From: JANRLJ01 sp034437895
GTDB taxonomy: Bacteria > Chloroflexota > Anaerolineae > Aggregatilineales > Phototrophicaceae
Assembly: GCA_034437895.1 (NCBI GenBank)
Contig: DAOTTO010000208.1
Location: 1 to 12,964 of the forward strand
DNA length: 12,964 nucleotides
Reading direction: 5' to 3'
In this document: one piece after another, positions 6,107 to 12,964 of the stretch
How the letters are laid out: each line of letters begins with the position of its first letter
How positions within the stretch are numbered: position 1 is the stretch's first letter
Notes under the pieces: model-generated
Databases searched by the model: none
Told to the model about the DNA's origin: nothing
What the model saw: the letters and a program-made list of their open reading frames with translations, nothing else
Made by a program: the position numbers and the translations under genes

Positions 6107-7441
6107 TTAATCGGCGCTGGCTTGCCCCCCCCGTGCTACCTGTTTAGCCTCTTTATAGGCACGGATGCGCTCGATCACGTTCAACACTTGCAGCACTTTA
6201 TCCTCTTCGATCACATCAGACAGCCGCATCAGCGTATCAATCAGACTTTCTAGGGTGTAGGGTGAATCGGAAGGCGCGGCTTCTAGCCCCATTTCAACAA
6301 TTTCGTCAATCCGGTCATATTTGCCCAGCGCCAACCGCGCCGTGATGAAATCGGCATGGGCCCAATAATTATTGGCCTCCCCTTGAATTTCGCCAAAGGC
6401 CAACTGCTCAACACGCCGATACGTTTTTAGCATCCCCTCGCGGTTTTGCGTTTGCATATACAACAGCGCTAGATTGCTAAAGGGATAAGACGAATACGGC
6501 GTGACTTCGGTGGCGCGTTCATAGGCATTAATCGCTTGATCGGTTTGTCCGCGACGGCGATACAATCCCCCCAGCGACCCCCACCACGATTCGCTGTCTT
6601 CGTCCATCAATTTGGGCGAGGTCTCCAGTGCGGAAAGTAAATTTTGTTCCGCTTTGTTATACGTCAGATCGCGCTCGACATTCGGGGTCATCTTATCGCC
6701 CATGCGGCGGTAGACATACCCCCGCGCTGCCATCGCTGCCGTCAGGCCGGGGTCTAATTCTAATGCCCGCGTGAGGAACTGTGCAGCTTTGTTTAGTTCG
6801 CCACTCTGTGTATAAACATAGCCCATGCGGTAATGGATGATCGGATTATTCGGGTCAAAATCCAGCGCCCGCTGATACGTATCCAGCGCACCGGTATAAT
6901 CCTGTGCGCGATATTGGCGTTCCCCCATCGGCAGGAGCGAAAGGGCTAAGGAGGCACGCCCCGATGTCTCACGCTGTTCTTTGACGCTGGCGCTTAATTG
7001 GGCGGTTTGCAGCTTGGCGGTTTGTTCAAGCTGTTCACGCAGCGCATCTAATTCGATGCGCTTTTGCTCCACGTCGCGCTCAAAGCGTTCACGCGCTTCC
7101 ACCAATTCATTTTGGGCGGATTCTAAGCGGCGGAAACCGAGCAACCCGGCGATGACCGCCAGAATCGGCACCACTAAACCGATCACCACCGACATCGCTT
7201 CAAACAGGCCAAATAAATCGGAGGCCAAGCTGACAGAATTGGCGGCTTCGTCGCGGCTAAGGCGTGAATCCTGTGCGGCGCGTTCCGCCTCGATAGCCGC
7301 TTGTTGGGCGCGGTTGATGGCATCGGCTAAATCATCAGTCGTCACAGGCGGAGGTTCGGGGGTCGTGTCGTCCTGTGCGGCGGCGGGTGCAGCCAGCGTA
7401 AGCAGCAGGACGAGGCAGAGCATAATACCAAAACGACTCAT
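6107..7441 (-). CDS. Membrane-anchored coiled-coil and TPR protein of unknown function
   Basis: The protein has 444 residues. I chose the ATG at 7441 because AAGGGG (7448-7453) lies 6 nt upstream; a TTG 10 codons earlier would bury the signal peptide. Order of parts: signal peptide 1-22 (cleavage likely at AAA/QD), a short Thr/Pro-rich and then helical external segment (23-81), one transmembrane helix (about 82-103, VVIGLVVPILAVIAGLLGF, followed by RR), a charged coiled coil (about 106-160), then TPR-type repeats to about 430 (for example ALDTYQRALDFDPNN, AAQFLTRALELDPG, AINAYERATEVTP). By the positive-inside rule, the coiled coil and TPRs face the cytoplasm. TPRs bind partner proteins; none is identifiable. 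The start lies 26 nt after the SLOG gene, suggesting an operon and a possible partnership. Confidence 0.88.
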   Translation of the reverse strand: MSRFGIMLCLVLLLTLAAPAAAQDDTTPEPPPVTTDDLADAINRAQQAAIEAERAAQDSRLSRDEAANSVSLASDLFGLFEAMSVVIGLVVPILAVIAGLLGFRRLESAQNELVEARERFERDVEQKRIELDALREQLEQTAKLQTAQLSASVKEQRETSGRASLALSLLPMGERQYRAQDYTGALDTYQRALDFDPNNPIIHYRMGYVYTQSGELNKAAQFLTRALELDPGLTAAMAARGYVYRRMGDKMTPNVERDLTYNKAEQNLLSALETSPKLMDEDSESWWGSLGGLYRRRGQTDQAINAYERATEVTPYSSYPFSNLALLYMQTQNREGMLKTYRRVEQLAFGEIQGEANNYWAHADFITARLALGKYDRIDEIVEMGLEAAPSDSPYTLESLIDTLMRLSDVIEEDKVLQVLNVIERIRAYKEAKQVARGGQASAD

Positions 7442-7467
7442 CAGCAGCCCCTTATCGTTTAGATGAG

Positions 7468-8253
7468 TCAAGACAAATTATTTTTAAAGCGAGAATTCAG
7501 TTTTGCTCGCATGGCATCTGGCCCCTCAACAGTGGCGACCAATTGAATATCGCCACCTGCCAAGATTGCTTGCAAAATGCGCTGGTTGGTCTTGCCTGTG
7601 CGGAACGCGGTAGAAATTTCGTCGGCGGCGCGTCCGCTGCCTTCCAGCACGATCATCGCCAATTTTAGATCTTTGGTCGAGGCTAAGTAAACCTCGTGCA
7701 TAGCGATTTTACCGCCGTTGATGAGGACACCCACCGCTGGCATTTTCCCGCGTCCGCTGAGGACATGCGTAAGCTGCACGATCATGCGGCTTTCATCACC
7801 CCAACTCTCCGCATCGACTAAGACGAAATGTGAATGAGAATCTTCGAGGTATGCTTCTTCGTTAGGGTTTTTATAACCGGGGAAAGATACTTTTCCTAGC
7901 GGGGAAATGCCCAATAAGGGGAATTTGTAATTGGATTTTTGCCGCGCATCGCCCACCATCTGCATAATGCCGGATTCTGTGCCGCCGTCGATGATGATGG
8001 CTTTCTTTTCTTCAGCGAAAGCCGCCACTTCCGCCAAAATTCTATCGACCATCTTTTTATCGGTCTCGCTCATCATGCCTGCGCCGCCGCTGATGAAGAT
8101 GGAGGGCTGCGGTTCTTGAAAGCCCAGAATGCGGGCAATCTGTTCTGGATCGGTTTCGGCGGTAACACGCACCGCTCGCGCCCTGTTCCCGTTAGTAAAG
8201 GCAAGGTTAAAGCTGATATTTTTGGCGGGTAGGGTGTTGTTCATGGTAAACAC
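7468..8253 (-). CDS. LSDAT/SLOG-domain protein (TRPM-type ligand-binding fold, prokaryotic)
   Basis: The protein has 261 residues. I chose the GTG at 8253 because AGGAG sits exactly 5 nt upstream; a longer frame to GTG 8388 adds 45 unfamily-like residues across the likely promoter. The fold is Rossmann-like LOG/SLOG of the LSDAT group: ISGGAG (about 54-59), IIIDGGTESGIMQMVGDA (about 86-103), PLLGISPLG, HSHFVLVD (140-147), the LOG-type loop NGGKIAMHEV (179-188) and GSGRAADE (205-212), which closely resembles the conserved stretch of the TRPM channel N-terminal region. Such domains are thought to bind nucleotide-derived ligands; some LOG relatives cleave nucleotide monophosphates. No second domain is present. 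It is soluble, is followed 26 nt later by the TPR membrane protein, and is divergent from mutY. Whether it is a sensor or an enzyme is unknown. Confidence 0.82.
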   Translation of the reverse strand: MFTMNNTLPAKNISFNLAFTNGNRARAVRVTAETDPEQIARILGFQEPQPSIFISGGAGMMSETDKKMVDRILAEVAAFAEEKKAIIIDGGTESGIMQMVGDARQKSNYKFPLLGISPLGKVSFPGYKNPNEEAYLEDSHSHFVLVDAESWGDESRMIVQLTHVLSGRGKMPAVGVLINGGKIAMHEVYLASTKDLKLAMIVLEGSGRAADEISTAFRTGKTNQRILQAILAGGDIQLVATVEGPDAMRAKLNSRFKNNLS

Positions 8254-8414
8254 TGTGTCTCCTGCTGCCGAACTGCCTAATGGACAAGAAAAGTTGTTTT
8301 TTGTAATTATGAAATAACTGCTTATTTGGTATGAATCATCGTGATATTTACGGCTACAATCGGCGCTGCTATTTGTTGTTAAAGACACACGACTAAAAAC
8401 TTGGATTTAACCTG
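8254..8414. promoter_or_regulatory. Divergent intergenic region for the SLOG gene and mutY
   Basis: This 161-bp AT-rich gap separates divergent genes and must carry both promoters if neither is read through. On the plus strand, TACAAT (8355-8360) is a reasonable -10 for mutY, about 55 nt before its ATG, but no good -35 is visible at normal spacing. On the minus strand the only clear signal is the SLOG Shine-Dalgarno AGGAG at 8259-8263. Confidence 0.35.
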
Positions 8415-9494
8415 ATGTCCGCTTTGTTTACCCCTGCTTTACTCGCTTGGTACGATGCTCATGCCGCCCAACTTCCTTGGCGAGAATCTGCCGATCCGTA
8501 CCGCGTTTGGCTTTCGGAAATTATGCTGCAACAAACGCAGGTAGAAACCGTTATGCCCTATTATATGCGGTTTCTTGTAAATTACCCCGACATCTTTGCG
8601 CTGGCGGCGGCTCCGCTGGACGATATTCTTAAATTATGGGAAGGTTTGGGCTATTATAGCCGCGCTCGCAATTTGCACCAAACTGCCATCCGCATCGCCA
8701 CAGACTATGGCGGCAAATTTCCCGAAACGGTTGAAGGCTTGCTCCAACTGTCCGGCGTTGGACGCTATACGGCTGGCGCGATTGCCAGCATCGCCTTTGG
8801 TCAGGCCGCGCCGCTGCTCGATGGCAACGTGATTCGGGTGTTTGCTCGTCTGACGGATTTAGCCGACGATGTGACGCAAAATACGGTGCAGGCCAAACTC
8901 TGGCAATTAGCGGACGAATGGCTGCCGCTTGAGCGCGTGGGGGATTACAATCAAGCGCTGATGGAACTAGGCCGGACGGTGTGTAAACCGCGCCAGCCAC
9001 TTTGTGGCGAATGCCCGATTCAAGCCTACTGCGCCGCTTTCGCCAATGGCACCCAAGCCGAGCGCCCCGTCAAAAAGAAAAAAGCACAAACCCCCCATTA
9101 CGATGTCGCGGCGGGAATCATAGCGAATGACAAAGGCCAACTGTTGATCGCCCAACGTCCACTGGAAGGGCTGCTTGGTGGCTTATGGGAATTCCCCGGC
9201 GGCAAGCAGGAAATAGGCGAAACGCTGCCGGAATGTCTGCGGCGCGAACTGCGCGAAGAGTTAGCGATTGAAGTGGAAGTCGGCGAGTTATTTGTGAAGG
9301 TGCGCCATGCCTTCACCCATTTCAAGATCACGCTTCATGCCTTTCATTGTCGTTATTCCGGTGGGGAGCCACAAAAGCTCGGTGTGAAGGATTTCGCGTG
9401 GGTGCTGCCACATGAACTTGACCGCTACAGCTTTGGCAAGGCAGATCGAGAAGTCATCGCGGCGTTGAATGCACGTTCCGGGATGCTGCTTTAA
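8415..9494 (+). CDS. mutY: A/G-specific adenine glycosylase MutY with an intact C-terminal Nudix box
   Basis: This enzyme removes adenine mispaired with 8-oxoguanine in base-excision repair. It has 359 residues. The glycosylase half has PWRESADPYRVWLSEIMLQQ with catalytic Glu35, a helix-hairpin-helix LSGVGRYTAGAI (112-123) and the catalytic Asp136 in LLDGNVIRVFAR. A [4Fe-4S] cluster site C-x6-C-x2-C-x5-C uses Cys190, 197, 200 and 206. A basic linker (RPVKKKKAQ) leads to the 8-oxoG-recognition domain of Nudix fold. Unlike the well-studied E. coli enzyme, this domain keeps nearly the full Nudix signature: G263-x5-E269-x7-R277-E278-L-x-E281-E282, with only the last Gly changed to Ala284. It might therefore also hydrolyse oxidised nucleotides. 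The ATG at 8415 has no obvious Shine-Dalgarno. Confidence 0.96.
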   Translation: MSALFTPALLAWYDAHAAQLPWRESADPYRVWLSEIMLQQTQVETVMPYYMRFLVNYPDIFALAAAPLDDILKLWEGLGYYSRARNLHQTAIRIATDYGGKFPETVEGLLQLSGVGRYTAGAIASIAFGQAAPLLDGNVIRVFARLTDLADDVTQNTVQAKLWQLADEWLPLERVGDYNQALMELGRTVCKPRQPLCGECPIQAYCAAFANGTQAERPVKKKKAQTPHYDVAAGIIANDKGQLLIAQRPLEGLLGGLWEFPGGKQEIGETLPECLRRELREELAIEVEVGELFVKVRHAFTHFKITLHAFHCRYSGGEPQKLGVKDFAWVLPHELDRYSFGKADREVIAALNARSGMLL

Positions 9495-9602
9495 TTCACA
9501 TCCATCTAACCCCCAATCACTGGGGCATGCCCTAGAACATAAGTCCATTATGATGATGTCATGCAAGTTTATCGTCATTTTTGGTTTTGAGGGTTTATTA
9601 TC

Positions 9603-10352
9603 ATGCGTGGGCAAGAATTTTTTTGGCTCGTGCTGCTTTTGGGCATGGGACTGATTACGGCAGGCATCCTCATCGGGCGGCGGCGGCGGCGGTTTGGCTG
9701 GGATATGATCGAAAGCCTGAATTTTTATGTGATGCTGCAATTTAGCTTTTCCACCCTGGTCTTCGCACTGCTGCCATTCCCGGTGTATCATCTTTCCAAG
9801 AGCGAACCCGCCACTTGGGGAGCCGTTAGTTTGCTGATGGCGCTGTTTTTGCTGGTTGAGATCGGTCAACTCTATTATAAAATGAACGTGATCGGGGCGC
9901 GTTGGCCTTGGGCGATGGTCGCGCTCCTGATTATTTCGATTGGTTTATTTACCGCTGAGGTCGTCAATACGTTATGGTGGGATCAACTCTCGTGGTATGC
10001 GTGGGGATTGTTATGGGTTTTGGTCGTATCGGTCATTCAGTTGATCGTGTTTGTGGGCTATGATGGCACCGATGATGATTTTTCATCTTCTGCTCAAACA
10101 GTTGATCGGGCTGAAAACCGCCCTGTGTATCAGTATCATGGCATTCTCCCTGAACGGCTGCGGCGCGAGCGCAGTGCAAATCATCCCCACCGAGCGCCCA
10201 ACCATAACGCCAACATCTACAGCGACCCCATCAACGTCGCAAAGCGCCAGCGCTATGCCAACCGTTACCCCTTCACTCGCGCCCACATTAATTCCGGGAG
10301 CGCCCTCCCCAACGCCCCTGTTCGGCTCGACAAGGACACCCGCCGCCGGTGA
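9603..10352 (+). CDS. Multi-pass membrane protein of unknown function
   Basis: I do not recognise the family. The start is well supported: GAGGG (9589-9593) lies 9 nt before the ATG. Five hydrophobic helices are visible: about residues 6-24 (followed by a run of five arginines after Gly, marking a cytoplasmic loop), 40-61, 73-92, 102-122 and 131-152. After VFVGYDGTDDDFSSS (about 150-164) the remaining 85 residues are hydrophilic, basic and of low plausibility. That stretch (from about 10072) coincides with the start of the next gene in another frame, whose translation there makes good sense as a signal peptide and spacer. The annotated end is simply the first stop; the functional protein may effectively end near residue 165. 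It follows mutY by 108 nt. Confidence 0.7.
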   Translation: MRGQEFFWLVLLLGMGLITAGILIGRRRRRFGWDMIESLNFYVMLQFSFSTLVFALLPFPVYHLSKSEPATWGAVSLLMALFLLVEIGQLYYKMNVIGARWPWAMVALLIISIGLFTAEVVNTLWWDQLSWYAWGLLWVLVVSVIQLIVFVGYDGTDDDFSSSAQTVDRAENRPVYQYHGILPERLRRERSANHPHRAPNHNANIYSDPINVAKRQRYANRYPFTRAHINSGSALPNAPVRLDKDTRRR

Positions 10353-11133
10353 AGCCGCCAATGGCGACCTAATTACGCCGACGCGCAACCCGAATGCGCC
10401 GATTGTCGAATTTTTCCGGGCGGATAAGCCTTCGGTTGCACCGGGTGAGGAAGTGACGCTATTTTGGTCAACACGCGGCGGCAGCAATGTACGGATTTAT
10501 CAGCTTGATCGGGACGGGCAGCGTAACCGCCTGTGGAATGTCGCGGCGGATGGGCGGCAGCTTGTACAGACGCGCAGTAGTGACCGGGGGCAGCTTGATT
10601 TTGTGCTGATCGTCGGTGAGGACACTTTGCAGACCGAACAGCTTTTATCGGTGCCGTTGGCCTGTCTGGTGCCTTGGTTCTTCGCGCCTGCGCCGACAAC
10701 TTGTCCCGACCAGATTGCCGAGCAGACGCAAATCGTCGAGCAGAGCTTCGAGCGTGGGCGGATGGTTTATCTCGCCACGAGCAACGTGATTTATGTGCTG
10801 TTTAATGATGGCTTCGATCCGGCGTGGGTGGCGTTTGATAACCGCTACGATCCGGCGATTCATCCTGAAAGCGCAGAGAACTTCGTCCCGCCGCCCGGTT
10901 TCTTCCAGCCAATTGCGATTCTGGGCTTTGTGTGGCGTGGCAACGATACCGTCCGTAATCGACTCGGACTCGGTATTCAGCCGGAAGTCTCGTTTGATAG
11001 TTTGATTCAGCGGCAGGGCGATAACCTGTATATCAGCAGCACCAGTGGCACGATTGTGCAGCTTTTACCGAGCGGCGAAAGCTGGCAGATTATCACACCG
11101 CAGCCTATCGAGCCGACTGCCTCTGAACCTTAA
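10072..11133 (+). CDS. Secreted lipoprotein with Thr/Pro-rich spacer and Ig-like domain
   Basis: The protein has 353 residues. I start it at the ATG ATG pair at 10072-10077 because this gives a complete lipoprotein signal peptide: basic K9/K15, a hydrophobic core and the lipobox SLNGC with acylated Cys30. No good Shine-Dalgarno is visible. A Thr/Pro/Ser-rich spacer follows (about 38-100), then an Ig-like beta domain (about 110-195; PIVEFFRADKPSVAPGEEVT, then LFWSTRGGSNVRIYQLD). The C-terminal domain (about 200-340) has two cysteines (PLACLVPWFFAPAPTTCPD), then QSFERGRMVYL, VIYVLFNDGFDPAWVAFDN, PPPGFFQPIAILGFVWRGN and VRNRLGLGIQPE. I recall this arrangement as recurring in Chloroflexota secreted proteins but know no assigned function. 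The first 281 nt overlap the upstream membrane-protein frame. Confidence 0.75.
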   Translation: MMIFHLLLKQLIGLKTALCISIMAFSLNGCGASAVQIIPTERPTITPTSTATPSTSQSASAMPTVTPSLAPTLIPGAPSPTPLFGSTRTPAAGEAANGDLITPTRNPNAPIVEFFRADKPSVAPGEEVTLFWSTRGGSNVRIYQLDRDGQRNRLWNVAADGRQLVQTRSSDRGQLDFVLIVGEDTLQTEQLLSVPLACLVPWFFAPAPTTCPDQIAEQTQIVEQSFERGRMVYLATSNVIYVLFNDGFDPAWVAFDNRYDPAIHPESAENFVPPPGFFQPIAILGFVWRGNDTVRNRLGLGIQPEVSFDSLIQRQGDNLYISSTSGTIVQLLPSGESWQIITPQPIEPTASEP

Positions 11134-11256
11134 ATCAGCGATTGAGATGCAGGCAAAGGTGGCGGCTGAAATCAGACACTTTTCCACGCATCACCTAATA
11201 TTAAGATCAACACGGTACAATTTCCGACAAGTGACCTCAACGCATCGGAGTTTTTT
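11134..11256 (+). promoter_or_regulatory. Leader of the M50 protease gene
   Basis: This 123-nt gap contains TACAAT (11216-11221), a plausible -10 box without a matching -35 at normal distance, and GGAG (11247-11250), a good Shine-Dalgarno 6 nt before the ATG at 11257. The -10 call is tentative; the Shine-Dalgarno is clear. The gene could also be read through from the lipoprotein gene. Confidence 0.35.
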
Positions 11257-12654
11257 ATGTTAAACGAACCCGCCTCGTCTTTAAACGATGAGCGTAACGA
11301 CGGACGCAATCCCCATCCCCCTTTGCTTGCCGACCAACTGCTCGAAGAAGAATCGAGCCAACGCCTCGCCATACGCGCCTCGGTGCAGACGGTTTTACTG
11401 ATCGAAGAGGAAGATTTTTCCGGCGCAGATGGAGATCGCAGCCCAACTGACCGCCCGAATGATCTGGCGCTGCTGAATCCGCAAAGCCAACTGCTGGCCT
11501 CTTATCACGGGCGTTTGACATCCAACGCAGAAGCGGCTTATGCCAGCTTAGATGCGCTGCTCAAGCCCGATGATCGCCTCCCGATCTTCCGGCAGGAAAA
11601 AGGCAAAGATGTGATTCATATCGTGCAAGGCCGCGTTCATCCGATTGACGGCGGTAAATGGACGAGCCTCATCCTGTTTCTGCTGACGGTTTTGAGCGTC
11701 CTCTATCTCGGCACGACAATGGCGATTAGTGAGTTGAGCGCGACCAATGTCGCCGCTGCAAACCAGCTTATCCGTAGGATTAGCGAAAATGGCTGGCTGA
11801 TTTTTGGCGAATTTTGGCGCGGGATTCCGTATGCCGGCGCGATTTTGTTGATTTTGGGGGCGCACGAATTGGGGCATTATTTTATGTCGCGCTATCACAA
11901 AATCTCGGCCTCGCTGCCGTATTTTATCCCGTTTCCATTTGGCGCATTCGGGACGTTTGGCGCGGCGATTCGGCTGCGTGAGCCGATGCGGAATCGCAAG
12001 ATGCTGCTTGATATTGGCGCAGCCGGGCCTTTAGCCGGATTGGTATTCGCCATTCCGATTGTGTTGATTGGATTGGCAACGTCGCAAGTCAGGCCGATTA
12101 GTCCGCAGGGCATTGTTGAGGGCAATTCCATCCTGTACGCGCTGGCGAAAATCATCACCTTTGGGCGCTTTGTGCCGGATGGCGCGGTGGATGTTTACGT
12201 AAATCAATTAGCGTGGGCAGGCTGGACGGGGTTATTCGTCACCGGACTTAACTTGATTCCGTTGGGGCAGTTGGACGGCGGGCATATTCTTTATTCGTTG
12301 ATTGGCAACCGCGCCCGTGCTTTGTATTATCCGATTATTTTTGCGATGGTGGCTTTAGTCGCGCTGACGGGCGGAACACTCTTGCTGCTGCTGGCGTTGC
12401 TGATCTTTTTGGGGCGGGTTTATGCTGTGCCGCTCAACGACATCACCCCACTGGATAATCGGCGGCGGCTGGTGGCAATGTTTACTCTGGCCGTGTTCGT
12501 GCTGGTGTTCGTCCCGATTCCGCTGCGAGAGTATACGTTGGAAAATGCCGAGCGCGTTCCCGGCAGCAGTATCGCTTTGCCAATCGTGATCGGACTCATT
12601 TTGGTGCGGCGTGTGTGGGATGGGGGCGGCTTGCGCTTTAGGCGACGTGCATAA
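11257..12654 (+). CDS. Site-2-type intramembrane metalloprotease, M50 family (EGY-like)
   Basis: This predicted intramembrane zinc protease has 465 residues. Zinc ligands are visible as HELGH at 203-207, inside a hydrophobic segment, and the aspartate motif LDGGH at 339-343 (within NLIPLGQLDGGHILYSL). Other family blocks are ISASLPYFIPFPFGAFGTFG and LDIGAAGPLAGLVFAIPIV. A cytoplasmic-looking N-terminal domain of about 135 residues ends in LPIFRQEKGKDVIHIVQG; this arrangement resembles plant EGY proteases and their bacterial relatives rather than RseP, and no PDZ domain is seen. About eight membrane helices are predicted, the first near 137-157. Family members release membrane-bound regulators or process membrane proteins; the substrate here is unknown. 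The start is supported by GGAG 6 nt upstream. The neighbouring lipoprotein is not an obvious substrate. Confidence 0.92.
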   Translation: MLNEPASSLNDERNDGRNPHPPLLADQLLEEESSQRLAIRASVQTVLLIEEEDFSGADGDRSPTDRPNDLALLNPQSQLLASYHGRLTSNAEAAYASLDALLKPDDRLPIFRQEKGKDVIHIVQGRVHPIDGGKWTSLILFLLTVLSVLYLGTTMAISELSATNVAAANQLIRRISENGWLIFGEFWRGIPYAGAILLILGAHELGHYFMSRYHKISASLPYFIPFPFGAFGTFGAAIRLREPMRNRKMLLDIGAAGPLAGLVFAIPIVLIGLATSQVRPISPQGIVEGNSILYALAKIITFGRFVPDGAVDVYVNQLAWAGWTGLFVTGLNLIPLGQLDGGHILYSLIGNRARALYYPIIFAMVALVALTGGTLLLLLALLIFLGRVYAVPLNDITPLDNRRRLVAMFTLAVFVLVFVPIPLREYTLENAERVPGSSIALPIVIGLILVRRVWDGGGLRFRRRA

Positions 12655-12686
12655 AGGTTTCTGAACCATCAAGTAGGGGAAGATTA

Positions 12687-12704
12687 GACGCAAAGACGCG
12701 GAGG
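12687..12704. repeat. CGCAAAGACGC-type short repeat
   Basis: GACGCAAAGACGCGGAGG is an imperfect tandem of GACGC(AAA) words. It is the reverse-complement relative of CTTTGCG words at 2033-2051 and 12950-12959. This type of short repeat recurs in intergenic DNA of several bacterial phyla (general knowledge, not checked here). Confidence 0.4.
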
Positions 12705-12723
12705 TTTTGAACTTAAATCTCTT

Positions 12724-12770
12724 AGGACTTTCGCTTTTACGGGATGTTTGTGCCAGCAACAAGGGGTTTA
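12724..12770. mobile_element. Degraded type A MITE-like remnant
   Basis: AGGACTTTCGCTTTT (12724-12738) matches the left end of the 82-bp element at 4175, and AACAAGGGGTTTA (12758-12770) matches half of its central palindrome at the expected order and distance. The second half of the palindrome and the right inverted repeat are missing or unrecognisable. Confidence 0.55.
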
Positions 12771-12787
12771 TGACGTTTAACAATTAC

Positions 12788-12898
12788 AGGACTTTTGCTT
12801 ACCTCACCCCCCGGCACCCTCTCCAATACTTGGCTATGCATTACCCACATCTTTGGGGAGAGAAGGGTTAAATAAAATCCAAGCGTCAGAGATATCCT
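12788..12898. mobile_element. Degenerate type B MITE-like copy
   Basis: The first 37 bases (12788-12824) match 5672-5708 at 34 positions, starting AGGACTTTTGCTTACCTCAC. The right end AAGCGTCAGAGATATCCT (12881-12898) still aligns loosely with the intact right end ATGCGTGAGCGAAAGTCCT. The interior has lost most of its pairing arms. It lies 17 bases after the type A remnant. Confidence 0.6.
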
Positions 12899-12964
12899 GA
12901 AGGCGTGTCCAACCACGCCACAGGACTTTCACACCTGGCTCACCATCGCCTTTGCGTCCTAAAA

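Larger units (their letters stand above)
12655..12964. other. Non-coding, repeat-rich region at the right end
   Basis: No gene is supported in these 310 bases. They hold a CGCAAAGACGC-type repeat (12687-12704), a remnant of element type A (12724-12770), a degenerate type B element (12788-12898), a small inverted repeat GGCGTG/CACGCC (12902-12919), a solo end AGGACTTTC (12922-12930) and CCTTTGCGTC (12950-12959). No strong terminator for the M50 gene is evident. Confidence 0.6.

Noticed and set aside
6981..7466. 161-codon plus-strand frame opposite the TPR gene
   Set aside because: It is antisense to a well-supported gene, is Ser/Arg/Ala-rich as expected of a shadow frame, and has no ribosome site.
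9520..9535. Palindrome CTGGGGCATGCCCTAG between mutY and the membrane protein as an operator or terminator
   Set aside because: It is short, has one mismatch, lacks a T-tract and has no second copy in the window.
9288..9869. 193-codon minus-strand frame spanning the mutY end and the membrane protein start
   Set aside because: It crosses two convincing plus-strand genes and its composition (His/Gln/Lys/Pro-rich) is typical of antisense reading.
1..12964. CRISPR array, tRNA, rRNA, prophage or defence island
   Set aside because: No regularly spaced direct repeats, no RNA gene pattern, and no phage, nuclease or integrase genes were seen on either strand.

Overview
The window looks like chromosomal DNA from a Chloroflexota bacterium (Anaerolineae-like). 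This is inferred from the gene complement and style and was not tested by search. Pointers are a Thr/Pro-rich spacer in a lipoprotein, a plant-EGY-like M50 protease, a MutY fused to an intact Nudix box, a complete branched-chain amino acid ABC transporter, and many eroded short repeats between genes. I see no phage genes, transposase, CRISPR array, tRNA or rRNA.

Left half (1-5511, all minus strand): a liv-type transporter cluster read right to left as livK (binding protein), livH and livM (permeases), a DinB/YfiT-like metalloenzyme, livG, and livF (cut by the window edge). livH-livM are 6 nt apart and livG-livF overlap by one base in a TAATG, so each pair is probably translationally coupled. 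The DinB-like gene is an unusual insert between the permease and ATPase genes. The livK-livH gap holds three hairpin structures, one lying 4 nt beyond the livK stop codon.

Middle (5512-8414): about 600 bases of repeat-rich non-coding DNA, then a minus-strand pair. An LSDAT/SLOG protein (a TRPM-like nucleotide-ligand-binding fold) is followed 26 nt later by a membrane-anchored coiled-coil/TPR protein whose TPR part should face the cytoplasm. This pair is the most plausible little-described functional unit here.

Right half (8415-12654, plus strand): mutY, a five-helix membrane protein of unknown function, an Ig-like lipoprotein whose start lies about 280 nt inside the preceding frame, and a site-2-type M50 protease. 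The last 310 bases are non-coding and repeat-rich.

The clearest structure outside the genes is a family of short MITE-like elements with terminal inverted repeats AGGACTTTCGCT / AGCGAAAGTCCT. Two intact copies of different internal type (82 and 135 bp) lie after and before livK. Each is flanked, one base out, by an identical 5-bp direct repeat (AAATT or AAATC). Degraded copies of both types sit side by side at the right end of the window.
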